Positions 24,440 to 32,003 of a DNA stretch of 44,961 bases are shown here, in pieces. The translations under genes and the position numbers were made by a program. The stretch spans positions 1 to 44,961 of the forward strand of contig JAEUKZ010000083.1 of NCBI GenBank assembly GCA_016793045.1. The letters are read 5' to 3'. The notes below the pieces were generated by a model. The model was not told where the DNA came from. It was given only the letters and a program-made list of their open reading frames with translations, and did no database searches. Numbering within the stretch: the stretch's first letter is position 1; the number at the start of each line of letters is the position of its first letter. The stretch comes from Alphaproteobacteria bacterium. Its GTDB lineage: Bacteria > Pseudomonadota > Alphaproteobacteria > CACIAM-22H2.

Positions 24440-25828
24440 ATGGACCCCCTGACCGCCCTGACCCTGGGCGGCGCCGTGCTTTCGGCGCTCGCCGTCATCC
24501 TGCTCGCCGTCGTGCTGCGCCGCGCGGCCGGCGGCGACAACGCGCTCGGCGCCTTCGACGAGCGGCTGGCGCGGGTCGAGACGATCGCCGACCGGCTCGA
24601 GCGCACGATGCGCGACGAGACGCGCACGATGCGCGACGAAGCCGAGAACCGCGGCCGCGCGCTGCGCGAGGAGATCGGCGGCACGGTGCGCTCCTTCGCC
24701 GAGCTGCAGCAGACCGCCGCGCGCGACCTGCGCACGGAGGTGACCAAGACGCTCAATCAGGTCGGCGACGACATCCGCGCCACCGACGCGCAGATGTCCG
24801 AGGCGATGCGCGAACGCCTGACCGCGATGGCGACGCAGCTCGCCGCACTCGTCGAGGCGTCCGCCGCGCAGCAGCGCGAGCTGCGCCTTGCGGTCGAGGG
24901 CCGGCTCGACAAGCTGCGCGAGGAGAACGCGCAGAAGCTCGAGGAGATGCGCGCGACCGTCGACGAGAAGCTGCACGCGACGCTCGAAAAGCGCCTCGGC
25001 GAATCCTTCATGCAGGTGAGCGACCGGCTCGACCAGGTCCACAAGGGGCTGGGCGAGATGCAGACGCTCGCGGCCGGCGTCGGCGACCTCAAGCGCGTCC
25101 TGAGCAACGTCAAGATGCGCGGCAACTGGGGCGAGGTGCAGCTCGGCGCGCTGCTCGAGCAGATGCTCCACCCCGACCACTACATCAAGAACGCGCGCGT
25201 GCGCCGCGATTCGGGCGAGATGGTCGAGTACGCGGTCCGGCTGCCCGGCCAGAGCGCCGACGGCGCGCCGGTGCTGCTGCCGATCGACGCCAAGTTTCCG
25301 GTCGAGGACTACGAGCGGCTCACCGCCGCGTTCGAGGCGAGCGACGTCGTGGCGATCGAATCGGCGGGGCGCGCGCTCGAGGCGCGCATCCGCCAGGAGG
25401 CGCGCCGTATCGCCGACAAGTACATCGAGCCGCCGGGCACCACCGACTTCGCGATCATGTTCCTGCCGACCGAGGGCCTCTATGCCGAGGTGATCCGCCG
25501 CCCCGGCCTGGTAAGCGAGCTGCAGGCGCAGGGCCGCGTCGTCGTCACCGGCCCGACGACGCTGGGCGCCCTGCTCAACTCGCTGCAGATCGGCTTCCGC
25601 ACGCTCGCGATCCAGCAGCGCTCGGGCGACATCGCGCGCGTGCTCGAAAAGACCAAGGCCGAGTTCGGCAAGTTCACGCTCGTCATCGAGAAGGTGCAGA
25701 AGCAGATCGATCTCGCCTCGCGCACCCTCGACGACGAGGTCTCCCGGCGCAGCCGCGCGATCGAGCGCACCCTGCGCGAGATCCAGGTCGAAGCGCTGCC
25801 GGCGCCGGACGAACCGGCGCCGCCGTGA
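24440..25828 (+). CDS. rmuC: DNA recombination protein RmuC
   Basis: A 462-residue RmuC-family protein. Residues 6-28 form a single membrane segment, residues 40-230 are a long coiled-coil, and the RmuC domain runs to about 440: VKMRGNWGEVQLGALLEQML, LPIDAKFPVEDYERL, DFAIMFLPTEGLYAEVIRRPGLV, VVVTGPTTLGALLNSLQIGFRTLAIQQRS. RmuC-type proteins are predicted membrane-bound nucleases of the PD-(D/E)XK group that limit inversions at short inverted repeats. The start is the ATG opening the membrane segment. It converges on a small secreted-protein gene, with only five bases between the stops. Confidence 0.93.
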   Translation: MDPLTALTLGGAVLSALAVILLAVVLRRAAGGDNALGAFDERLARVETIADRLERTMRDETRTMRDEAENRGRALREEIGGTVRSFAELQQTAARDLRTEVTKTLNQVGDDIRATDAQMSEAMRERLTAMATQLAALVEASAAQQRELRLAVEGRLDKLREENAQKLEEMRATVDEKLHATLEKRLGESFMQVSDRLDQVHKGLGEMQTLAAGVGDLKRVLSNVKMRGNWGEVQLGALLEQMLHPDHYIKNARVRRDSGEMVEYAVRLPGQSADGAPVLLPIDAKFPVEDYERLTAAFEASDVVAIESAGRALEARIRQEARRIADKYIEPPGTTDFAIMFLPTEGLYAEVIRRPGLVSELQAQGRVVVTGPTTLGALLNSLQIGFRTLAIQQRSGDIARVLEKTKAEFGKFTLVIEKVQKQIDLASRTLDDEVSRRSRAIERTLREIQVEALPAPDEPAPP

Positions 25829-25832
25829 CGAT

Positions 25833-26201
25833 CTAGCGCCGCCCCAGCGCCGAGCAGCGCGCGGTGCCGTGGCCGGCGATGCCGCGCCGGTTCACCTGGA
25901 TCGAGACGTAGAGCACCGAGCGCCACAGGAAGGCCTCGCTGTTGGGGCAGGCCTCCGCGGCTTCGACGTTCATGTCGCGCACGGTCCAGATCGGCGCATC
26001 GAGCGACACCGCGGCGCCGAGCCCACCGTCGAAGATCTGCACGTCGCGCACGCTCCAGCCGATCGGGATCTCCTGCTCGAAATACTCGCGCACCGCGGCG
26101 GCGATCGCCGGCAGCTCGGCCGGCGGGCGGCGGCGCGGCTGCGCCTCCGCCGTCGCGTATGCGGCGACGAACGCGAACGCCGCGACCGCGAATCGGATCA
26201 T
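25833..26201 (-). CDS. Small exported protein of unknown function
   Basis: A 122-residue protein with a clear Sec signal peptide (residues 1-20, ending ATAEA) and a short body. Two cysteines (EACPNSEAFLW and ARCSALG) may pair in the periplasm. I do not recognise a family. The start overlaps the stop of the YjbR-like gene by four bases (ATGA), so it is translationally coupled and forms the end of a tusA-yjbR-like operon. Confidence 0.75.
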   Translation of the reverse strand: MIRFAVAAFAFVAAYATAEAQPRRRPPAELPAIAAAVREYFEQEIPIGWSVRDVQIFDGGLGAAVSLDAPIWTVRDMNVEAAEACPNSEAFLWRSVLYVSIQVNRRGIAGHGTARCSALGRR

Positions 26202-26602
26202 GCAAGTCCGAGCTTGCGCTGCGTCGTCTTGGGCAGGCGCGCCACGACGACGTCGTAGGCGCGGCGCAGATAGGCGCGCAGATCGGATTCGGGCAGCGCG
26301 TCGAAGCGCTCCAGCGCCACCCACTTGGCGCGCGCGAGATAGGGCGCCGGCACGATCCCCGGCAGCTGGGTGAGGATCGCGAAGCTGTCGTCGGCGCATT
26401 TGAACGACATGGCGTTGCTGCCCGGCGCGCCGGTGCCGAGCACCGCGAACATCTTGCCGGCGACCTTGAACACCGGGTGGTCGCCCCACTGGATCACTTC
26501 GCTCGCGTGCGGGAAGGACAGGCAATGCGCGCGCACCGCTTCGGCCGACATCGCGGCCGCCCTGGCAGCGCGCTTCGCGGCAGGCTTGGCGCGCGGCGCC
26601 AT
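26198..26602 (-). CDS. MmcQ/YjbR family protein
   Basis: A 134-residue protein of the MmcQ/YjbR DNA-binding-like fold: VRAHCLSFPHASEVIQWGDHPVFKVAGKMFAVLG, then SFKCADDSFAILTQLPGIVPAPYLARAKWVAL and a final YLRRAYDVVVARLPKTTQRKL. The family has a MutS-like or CyaY-like fold and no established biochemical role. The start overlaps the tusA stop by one base (TGATG), showing translational coupling; an alternative internal ATG at 26551 would drop a basic, disordered leader of 17 residues. The coupling to tusA is unusual enough to note. Confidence 0.88.
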   Translation of the reverse strand: MAPRAKPAAKRAARAAAMSAEAVRAHCLSFPHASEVIQWGDHPVFKVAGKMFAVLGTGAPGSNAMSFKCADDSFAILTQLPGIVPAPYLARAKWVALERFDALPESDLRAYLRRAYDVVVARLPKTTQRKLGLA

Positions 26603-26829
26603 CAGGCGGTCTTCCTGATGTTGAAGATGTAGACGCCGTCGTCTTCCTTCCAGTCGACGAGCTGGTTGCCGGTGGCGCGGCAGAACGCCTCGAAATCGCC
26701 GACCGCGCCGGGGTCGGTCGCCAGCACCTGCAGCGTCCCGCCCGACGGCACGTCCTTGATCGCCTTCTTCACCTTGAGGATCGGCAAGGGGCAGTTGAGC
26801 CCCTTGGTGTCGAGCAGAGTCGTCGTCAT
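26602..26829 (-). CDS. tusA: TusA-family sulfurtransferase
   Basis: A 75-residue two-layer protein of the TusA/YeeD family that carries sulfur as a persulfide. The active site is GLNCPLPILK with Cys13, followed by VKKAIKDVPSGGTLQVLATDPGAVGDFEAFCRATG. It is divergent from a TsuA/YedE-family thiosulfate transporter 122 bases away. In other bacteria the TsuA transporter works with a TusA-like TsuB, so this gene may be a TsuB-type partner rather than the tRNA-thiolation TusA. The strong GGGGAACGGG upstream is the ribosome-binding site. It begins an operon with a YjbR-like gene and a small exported protein. Confidence 0.9.
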   Translation of the reverse strand: MTTTLLDTKGLNCPLPILKVKKAIKDVPSGGTLQVLATDPGAVGDFEAFCRATGNQLVDWKEDDGVYIFNIRKTA

Positions 26830-26951
26830 CCCGTTCCCCGGCTGCGCCGCGCGAACCGGCGCGATGGTATGTCTTGTCGCGCAGCGGTCGCAAGATCATA
26901 TTAGAAAACCACGATATAGTGCGGATTGCCGCGCGCCTGGAGACGAGCCGG

Positions 26952-28049
26952 ATGCCCGAGTTGCACGTGAACACGCTGGTGGCGCTGCTCGCCTTCGCAG
27001 CGGGGATCGTCTTCGGCGCCACCGCGCAGCGCACCAATTTCTGCACCATGGGCGCGATCTCGGACATGGTGAACCTGCAGGACTATCGCCGCTTCCGTTC
27101 GTGGCTGCTCGCCATCGCGGTGGCGATCGCCGGCAGCCAGGCGCTGCACCTCGCCGGCCTCGTCGATCTCGGCCGCTCGATCTATCTCGCCCCCAACCTG
27201 GGCTGGCTCGGCGCGATCGTGGGCGGGCTGATGTTCGGCTTCGGCATGACGCTCGCCGGCGGCTGCGGCAACAAGACCCTGGTGCGCATCGGCACCGGCA
27301 ATCTCAAGTCGCTGGTCGTGGCGATCGTGCTCGGCCTGTTCGCCTACATGACCCTGCGCGGCATCATCGGCCTCGCGCGCGTCGCCTGGATCGAGCCGAC
27401 CGGCCTCGCCCTCCAGGCGATCGGCGGCCAGGGCCTGCCCGACCTGCTCGCGCGCGCGACCGGGCTCGCGCCCGCGCCAGCGCGCGGCGCCCTCGCGGCG
27501 CTCGCGGCCGGCGTCCTGGCGTGGATCTGCTTCAGGGACCGCGACTTCCGCGCGAGCCCGCGCGACATCGCCGGCGGCGCCATCATCGGGCTGCTGATCC
27601 CCGCGGGCTGGATGATCACCGGCATCGCCGGCGCCGACGACTTCGATCCGACGCCGCTCGCCTCCTTCACCTTCGTCGCGCCGATCGGCGAAGGCCTCGT
27701 CTACCTGATGACCTTCAGCGGTGCCACGATCAATTTCGGCATCGCCGCGGTCGGCGGCGTGATCTCCGGATCGTTCGTCGCCGCGATCGCCGCGCGCCGC
27801 TTCCGCGTCGAGAGCTTCACCAACGCGCCCGACATGCTGCGCCACCTCGCCGGCGGCGCGCTGATGGGGACAGGCGGCGTGCTGGCGCTCGGCTGCACCG
27901 TCGGCCAGGGAATCACCGGCCTCTCCACCCTCGCCGCCGGGTCGCTGATCGCCTTCGCCGCGATCGTCGCCGGCGGGATCGCGGGCATGAAGTACCTCGA
28001 GGAAGGCAGCCTCGCCGGCGCCGCCCGCGCCATGCTCGCGCGCGGCTGA
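26952..28049 (+). CDS. YeeE/YedE family thiosulfate transporter (TsuA-like)
   Basis: A 365-residue membrane protein of the YeeE/YedE family with about nine to ten hydrophobic segments. The three cysteines important in characterised TsuA are present: Cys31 in TNFCTMG, Cys105 in AGGCGNKTL and Cys315 in LGCTVGQG. Family members import thiosulfate by passing it along these thiols, in part through the partner TsuB. The ATG at 26952 follows GGAGACGAG and opens the first membrane segment; the longer frame upstream looks non-coding. It is divergent from tusA. A TATAGT box with no good -35 lies about 35 bases upstream. Confidence 0.9.
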   Translation: MPELHVNTLVALLAFAAGIVFGATAQRTNFCTMGAISDMVNLQDYRRFRSWLLAIAVAIAGSQALHLAGLVDLGRSIYLAPNLGWLGAIVGGLMFGFGMTLAGGCGNKTLVRIGTGNLKSLVVAIVLGLFAYMTLRGIIGLARVAWIEPTGLALQAIGGQGLPDLLARATGLAPAPARGALAALAAGVLAWICFRDRDFRASPRDIAGGAIIGLLIPAGWMITGIAGADDFDPTPLASFTFVAPIGEGLVYLMTFSGATINFGIAAVGGVISGSFVAAIAARRFRVESFTNAPDMLRHLAGGALMGTGGVLALGCTVGQGITGLSTLAAGSLIAFAAIVAGGIAGMKYLEEGSLAGAARAMLARG

Positions 28050-28130
28050 ACGCGCACCGGGGTGAGAGCCCGCTGCGGGCGGAATGCACGGCGATTGCGC
28101 GCCGTTGTCGAACGGGCGGAGACTGAAGCG

Positions 28131-28598
28131 ATGCGCGCATTCATACCCTTGGCGATACTCGTGGCGTCCGCCGCTGCGGCGCCGGCGCGCGCGCAGGACC
28201 AGTCCTCGGCGATCGAGCGCGTCGAGACGCCCGACGGTACCGTGACCATCGTACGCCCCGCGCGCCGCCCACCGCCGCCGGCGACCGCGCCGCAGGGCCC
28301 GATCGATCCGGCGACCGCGACGGTCGCCCCCGGCGCCACGATCGATCGCGGCACGCGCCGGCAGGAGGAGCGCCGCGACACCCTGCCCCATGCCGGCAGC
28401 GCCGCGCCGGACATCGTGATCATCCAGCAGCGCCGCGGCCGCTACGCGCCGCAGCAGCAGACGCCGACGGTCGACCCCGGGATGGGCCCGGTGCCCTCGC
28501 TGCGCGCCTATGAGCCGCCGGTGCCCCAGCCGCGGCGGCCCATGCCGACGCCGCGCGGCCCCGACGGCACGATCGACACCATCATCATCCGCCGCTGA
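28131..28598 (+). CDS. Exported proline-rich protein of unknown function
   Basis: A 155-residue protein with a Sec signal peptide (residues 1-21, ending PARA) and a proline- and arginine-rich, mostly disordered body that has no recognisable domain. Repeated elements VTIVRPARR, DIVIIQQRRGR and DTIIIRR suggest short beta strands separated by Pro-rich linkers. The end overlaps the converging gene on the other strand by 14 bases. No family is recognised, and it could be a structural envelope protein. Confidence 0.6.
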   Translation: MRAFIPLAILVASAAAAPARAQDQSSAIERVETPDGTVTIVRPARRPPPPATAPQGPIDPATATVAPGATIDRGTRRQEERRDTLPHAGSAAPDIVIIQQRRGRYAPQQQTPTVDPGMGPVPSLRAYEPPVPQPRRPMPTPRGPDGTIDTIIIRR

Positions 28599-29088
28599 GC
28601 GCGCGCCGCAGCCGGCGCGACCAGGTCCGCGGCACGTCGGCATCGCCGGCGAGCTCGGCGAGCGCCAGCAGCGCGACGTCGTCGCCCGCGCCGCGCAGCC
28701 GCGCCACCGCCTGCCGCCAGACCAGATGCGCGGCCGCCGCCAGCACGCGATCGCCGGCGCAGGGCCGCACCAGCCAGTCGGGATCGAAGACCCGGCGGCG
28801 CGCCGTCTCGGTCCATGCCCGCGGATCGCTGCGGTTGCAGCGAAGCTGCTCGTGCATGCGCGCAAGGACCCGGACCAGCCGCGCCTCGCGGCTGCATGCG
28901 GCGGCACTGCACGACGATTGCGCCAGCGCAAGGGCCGTCGCGACGTCGACCGGCCGGTCGAGCTGCGGGCCGAGAGTCCGCACGAGCAGCGCCACGCCGT
29001 CGTTGCCCGCGCGATCGGCCGCGGCGGCGAGGATCGGCGCGAGCGGCGGGGCGGCGCGGCGCCGGCGGAGCCAGGAGAAGCGTTCCAT
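28585..29088 (-). CDS. Hypothetical helical protein
   Basis: A 167-residue soluble protein rich in Ala, Arg and Leu and predicted to be mainly alpha-helical. It has three cysteine spots (SSCSAAACSREA, LRCNRSD, RPCAGD). I do not recognise a family. The ATG at 29088 is preceded by GGAACGGA, a good ribosome-binding site, and upstream in-frame residues look non-coding. It converges with the preceding exported-protein gene with a 14-base overlap. Confidence 0.6.
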   Translation of the reverse strand: MERFSWLRRRRAAPPLAPILAAAADRAGNDGVALLVRTLGPQLDRPVDVATALALAQSSCSAAACSREARLVRVLARMHEQLRCNRSDPRAWTETARRRVFDPDWLVRPCAGDRVLAAAAHLVWRQAVARLRGAGDDVALLALAELAGDADVPRTWSRRLRRALSGG

Positions 29089-29294
29089 GATGTCCGTTCC
29101 GATGGAAATGGACGTATCGCGCCGCGCCCGCCCGCGGCTACGCATAAGAAATGCGGCGCGCGCGGCCCTGCGGGTCGAGCATTGCGCGGCGGGCCGGTTT
29201 GCATCGACACTCGCCACATGAACGCCGCCCGATTCGGTGCGCGGCCGGCCTGGTCCGCCGGCGCGCCTCAAGCAGAGCGGAGGGACCGCGCAAC

Positions 29295-29990
29295 ATGAGC
29301 AAGGGCTCGACGCGCCGGCCGGTCGTATCGATCGCGATCTTCGGCGGACCCGGCGCGGGCGCGATGGCAGCGCAGAGCATCGCCCGCATGGCCGCGAGCG
29401 GCGAACCGGTGCGCGCGGCCGGCTTCCTCAACGACGCATTGACGGTCGGGACCCTGGTCTCCGACCAGGCCGTCGTCGGCACGTTCGCCGACTGGCCGAA
29501 GCTGCCCGAGGACACGATGTTCCTGGCGCCGCTGCACAAGGCGAAGGCGATGCCCGAACGCGCCGCGCGGATCGCCGGGCTCGCGATCGCCGACGAGCGC
29601 TGGGCACGCGTCATCGATCCCGCCGCCTGCGTGGCCGACGACGCCGCCGTCGACGACGGCAGCTATGTCGGCGCCTTCGCAGTCGTCGACCCCGGCGCGG
29701 CACTCGGCCGCCATGCCGCCGTCTTCCCGGGCGGGCAGGTCGGCCCCGATGCGATCGTCGGGGACTACGTGTTCGTCGGCCGCGGCGCGATCGTCAGCGG
29801 CCGCTGCCGCGTGCGCGATGGCGCGCATATCGGCCCCGGTGCGGTGATCGGCGGCGAATGCACGATCGGACGTTTTGCGGTGATCGGTGCCGGCGCGGTC
29901 GTGCTCGGGGACGTTCCGGACCACGCCATCGTGCCCGCCGATCCGGCGCGCCTTGCCGGGCGACCCGACGCGTCCGCGAATGGCGGTTGA
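29295..29990 (+). CDS. NeuD/PglD-like sugar acyltransferase
   Basis: A 231-residue protein with a Rossmann-like N-terminal domain (SIAIFGGPGAGAMAAQSIARM) and a left-handed beta-helix of hexapeptide repeats from about residue 110 to the end (DDAAVDDGSYVGAFAVVDPGAALGRHAAVFPG, VGDYVFVGRGAIVSGRCRVRDGAHIGPGAVIGG). This is the NeuD/PglD family, which O- or N-acetylates amino sugars such as sialic acid or bacillosamine precursors. It is a stand-alone gene with no nonulosonate genes nearby, so its sugar substrate is unknown. Confidence 0.83.
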   Translation: MSKGSTRRPVVSIAIFGGPGAGAMAAQSIARMAASGEPVRAAGFLNDALTVGTLVSDQAVVGTFADWPKLPEDTMFLAPLHKAKAMPERAARIAGLAIADERWARVIDPAACVADDAAVDDGSYVGAFAVVDPGAALGRHAAVFPGGQVGPDAIVGDYVFVGRGAIVSGRCRVRDGAHIGPGAVIGGECTIGRFAVIGAGAVVLGDVPDHAIVPADPARLAGRPDASANGG

Positions 29991-30056
29991 ACCGCGGTCC
30001 ACCCGGCGTTGCGGCGCGCGCGCCCGACGGCCGCGCCGATCGGACCGGAGCCGAGC

Positions 30057-30500
30057 CTATGGACCGCAGCCGGCGAAGCCGTCGGCGGCCATTTTCGCCT
30101 CGTAGGCCGCGGCAAGCGCGGTGCCGGGGGTCAGGCGCGGCTTCACCGACGCCCAGTCGGTCGGCCGCGCGATCACCATCCAGCCCTTGCCGTAGGGATC
30201 GCTGTTGGCGATGCCCGGGCGTGCCTCGAGGTCCTCGTTGATCGCCACCACCTCGCCGTCGAAGGCGATGCGCGCCGGCCCGACCCACTTGCCGCTCTCG
30301 ACCGTCGCACAGGACTTCCCAGCTTCGACCGCGCGGCCGACGCGCTTGGGCGTGAAGGCGACGATCTGACCGGCCATGGCCGCCGCAACCGCGGTCATGC
30401 CGACCTGCACGGTGCCGTCCGGCAGTTCGCGATACCAGGCGTGATTGGCAATGTCGTAGAGCAGATCGTCGGGAAATTGGCAGCCGCGGATCACCGGCAT
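30057..30500 (-). CDS. Lipoyl-domain H-protein (GcvH/LbpA-like)
   Basis: A 147-residue member of the GcvH fold. The lipoylated lysine position is Lys71 in ATVESGKWVGP, with PGIANSDPYGKGWMVIARP downstream. Canonical GcvH has ESVKA at the lipoyl site; the SGKWVG form resembles, from memory, the lipoate-binding proteins (LbpA) of sulfur-oxidising bacteria and the H-like proteins of archaea. The N terminus has a Cys in RGCQFPDDLLYDIANHAW. None of the glycine-cleavage genes gcvT or gcvP lies nearby, and it is at the end of an operon with a DUF6173-like gene and a DsrE gene. GGGGACGAC precedes the ATG. Function in sulfur carriage is inference. Confidence 0.8.
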   Translation of the reverse strand: MPVIRGCQFPDDLLYDIANHAWYRELPDGTVQVGMTAVAAAMAGQIVAFTPKRVGRAVEAGKSCATVESGKWVGPARIAFDGEVVAINEDLEARPGIANSDPYGKGWMVIARPTDWASVKPRLTPGTALAAAYEAKMAADGFAGCGP

Positions 30501-30513
30501 GGCGTCGTCCCCA

Positions 30514-30930
30514 TCAACGGATCGGCTGCGCCGCGTCGGTCGCGCCGGCCTGCTTGTGCTCGAGCAGGAAGCCGATGCGCCGCGGCTCGGCCGCAGGCTG
30601 CAATTTGCGCGCGGCGATCAGCAGGACGTTGAGCTGCGAGACGTGCTGGATGAGCTTCATGACGTTGCCAGACTGATCGACGCCGTCGAAGGTGATGATG
30701 TCGGGATTCCAGTAGCCGACATCGACGATGTGGAACTGCACCGTGGTGCCGAACGAAACCATGCGCCCGGCGACCTCGTGGTCGGCGTCGAGGTTGCGTT
30801 CGAACTGGACGATATAGGCGACCAGCCGCTTGTAGGTCCATTCGGCCGCCACCGACGGATCGGGTGGAGCCGCCATCGCGGCCGGAAGGCGGCCTGCGGT
30901 CGAAGCGCGCGCGGTTTCGTTGCCTGGCAT
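30514..30930 (-). CDS. DUF6173-like protein
   Basis: A 138-residue soluble protein with the pattern EWTYKRLVAYIVQFERNLDADHEV, RMVSFGTTVQFHIVDVGYWNPDIITF and LIQHVSQLNVLLIAARK, which I recall as DUF6173; no function is known for that family. There is no cysteine. The ATG at 30930 follows GAGGA at five bases; an ATG at 30966 is possible. The stop lies 13 bases before the ATG of the H-protein gene, so they are cotranscribed, and DsrE is the gene in front. The close link to DsrE and a lipoyl protein suggests a sulfur-handling accessory role. Confidence 0.7.
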   Translation of the reverse strand: MPGNETARASTAGRLPAAMAAPPDPSVAAEWTYKRLVAYIVQFERNLDADHEVAGRMVSFGTTVQFHIVDVGYWNPDIITFDGVDQSGNVMKLIQHVSQLNVLLIAARKLQPAAEPRRIGFLLEHKQAGATDAAQPIR

Positions 30931-31023
30931 GCTGTCCTCGATCGGCGGAAGGGGCGGCGCCATCATAGGGGCGGCGCGGCCGCGGCGCGCGCACGATCTC
31001 GCGCGCGCCGGCGGCGATCAAGA

Positions 31024-31404
31024 TCAATAGGTGAGCACGCGCACGTCGTCATTCTCCATCACCTGCTCGATGATGTAGGCGCTGCCGACGACGCCGGCGC
31101 ATTCGGGGATCAGGTCGGCCCTGGTCATGTCGAACAGATCGAGATTGGCCGAGCAGCCGTAGAACTTCACACCCGCCTGGTGCGCGTCCTTGATGAAGTC
31201 GTAGACCGACTTGGGCGAGCCCGGCTTGACCCGCAGCGCCTCCGCGACTCCGCGCTTCATCAGCGCGCCCGCCGTCGCGGTGCAGATCACCTCGACCTCG
31301 TAGTCCATCGCCGCGGCGACGCTCGCCTGAAAGAACGGCGCCCCGAGTTCCTCCGGGTTGCGGCGGTCGGTGTTGACCATGACGATGACGAGCTTCCGGG
31401 CCAT
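31024..31404 (-). CDS. DsrE-family protein
   Basis: A 126-residue DsrE/DsrF-like protein that carries or transfers sulfur via a cysteine. Seen are the ARKLVIVMVNTDRRNPEELGAPFFQASVAAAM N terminus and the GVKFYGCSANLDLFDM site with Cys84; a second cysteine is Cys41 (VICTATAG). The family takes persulfide from TusA-like proteins, which fits the tusA gene 4.2 kb away. It is the first gene of an operon with a DUF6173-like gene and an LbpA-like lipoyl protein. A possible sigma70 promoter lies 48 bases upstream. Dsr and Hdr cores are absent from the window. Confidence 0.85.
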   Translation of the reverse strand: MARKLVIVMVNTDRRNPEELGAPFFQASVAAAMDYEVEVICTATAGALMKRGVAEALRVKPGSPKSVYDFIKDAHQAGVKFYGCSANLDLFDMTRADLIPECAGVVGSAYIIEQVMENDDVRVLTY

Positions 31405-31451
31405 CCACGCCGCCTCTCTGCCGCCTTCGAACGCAGGCGAAAATCGCGGCG

Positions 31452-31481
31452 AGGATACAGGCCGGTGCGCGCGCGCGGCAA
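31452..31481 (-). promoter_or_regulatory. Possible sigma70 promoter of the dsrE operon
   Basis: On the minus strand TTGCCG (31481-31476) and TATCCT (31457-31452) are separated by 18 bases. A start near 31445 would give a 40-base leader before the DsrE ATG. Plausible but unproven; the spacer is very GC-rich. Confidence 0.45.
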
Positions 31482-31506
31482 GGCGCCGGCGCCGGGGGTC
31501 GTGATG

Positions 31507-31674
31507 TCAGAAACCGGCGAGGGTCGTCGCCACGCGGAAGAACATGCCGGAGAGGCTGGGGCCGAGGGAACGCAGGCTCGCGAGCATGCCGAAGGCGACG
31601 AGCGCGACGAGCAGCCCGTACTCGATCGCCGAAGCGCCGCTCTCGTCCGAGGCGAAGCGCGCGAGCATCGACAT
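31507..31674 (-). CDS. Flp-type pilin (short gene)
   Basis: A 55-residue protein: a basic N-terminal leader, the Flp pilin signature DESGASAIEYGLLVALVA (residues 10-27), and a hydrophobic helix ending RVATTLAGF. Prepilin peptidase cleavage would fall before the GASAIEYG segment. The start ATG at 31674 follows GGAGG at five bases, and a good promoter lies 31 bases upstream. It resembles the second Flp pilin at 41093-41269, so the window holds two paralogs, but none of the Tad/Cpa assembly genes is present. It would be placed in the inner membrane before export as a pilus fibre. Confidence 0.88.
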   Translation of the reverse strand: MSMLARFASDESGASAIEYGLLVALVAFGMLASLRSLGPSLSGMFFRVATTLAGF

Positions 31675-32003
31675 CGTTTCCTCCAATTTGACGTTGATTT
31701 GACGACTATATCGGTCGATTGCCGATCTTCAACGATTTGCCGGAGATGAATGGAAAAACGCACACAAAGTTGGGCGCCGCGAATCCATAGAAAGTCGTAT
31801 CTGCCGAACAAAGCCCTGCAACGACGAGAGGTTTTTCCTCGCGCAATCTATTCAACGTTTCGGCGAAGTTTTCAAACCCAAAGGATTAATGCCAGTCAAA
31901 CCGGACGAAACGGTAAATGTCGCTTAGTAATTCGCGTGTACGATCCGGCGAATTCCTCAACCACCGCACCCGACTCGAAGATCCAGAAGGTTGAACGTCC
32001 GCA
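31675..32003. other. AT-rich gap between Flp pilin and pentapeptide genes
   Basis: A 329-base divergent spacer of clearly lower GC. It holds the pilin promoter at its left end. No good promoter for the pentapeptide gene and no RNA gene could be identified; the plus-strand open frame here is not convincing. Confidence 0.5.
31705..31732 (-). promoter_or_regulatory. Promoter of the Flp pilin gene
   Basis: On the minus strand TTGAAG (31732-31727) and TATAGT (31710-31705) are separated by 16 bases, about 31 bases before the pilin ATG. The -10 box is strong and the leader carries GGAGG. Confidence 0.6.

Noticed and set aside
22493..25180. 895-residue open frame on the minus strand
   Set aside because: It lies antisense or out of frame across five well-supported genes (ATP-grasp, DUF1190, DapA-like, rmuC). 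It is a by-product of high GC content.
26901..29219. 772-residue open frame on the minus strand
   Set aside because: It runs antisense to the TsuA-like gene and others and is a low-complexity Arg/Ala/Gly-rich reading with no domain.
30057..30500. Ordinary glycine cleavage H protein (gcvH)
   Set aside because: No gcvT or gcvP is nearby, the lipoyl motif is SGKWVG rather than ESVKA, and the operon partners are DsrE and a DUF6173-like protein. A GcvH role is not excluded but is not favoured.
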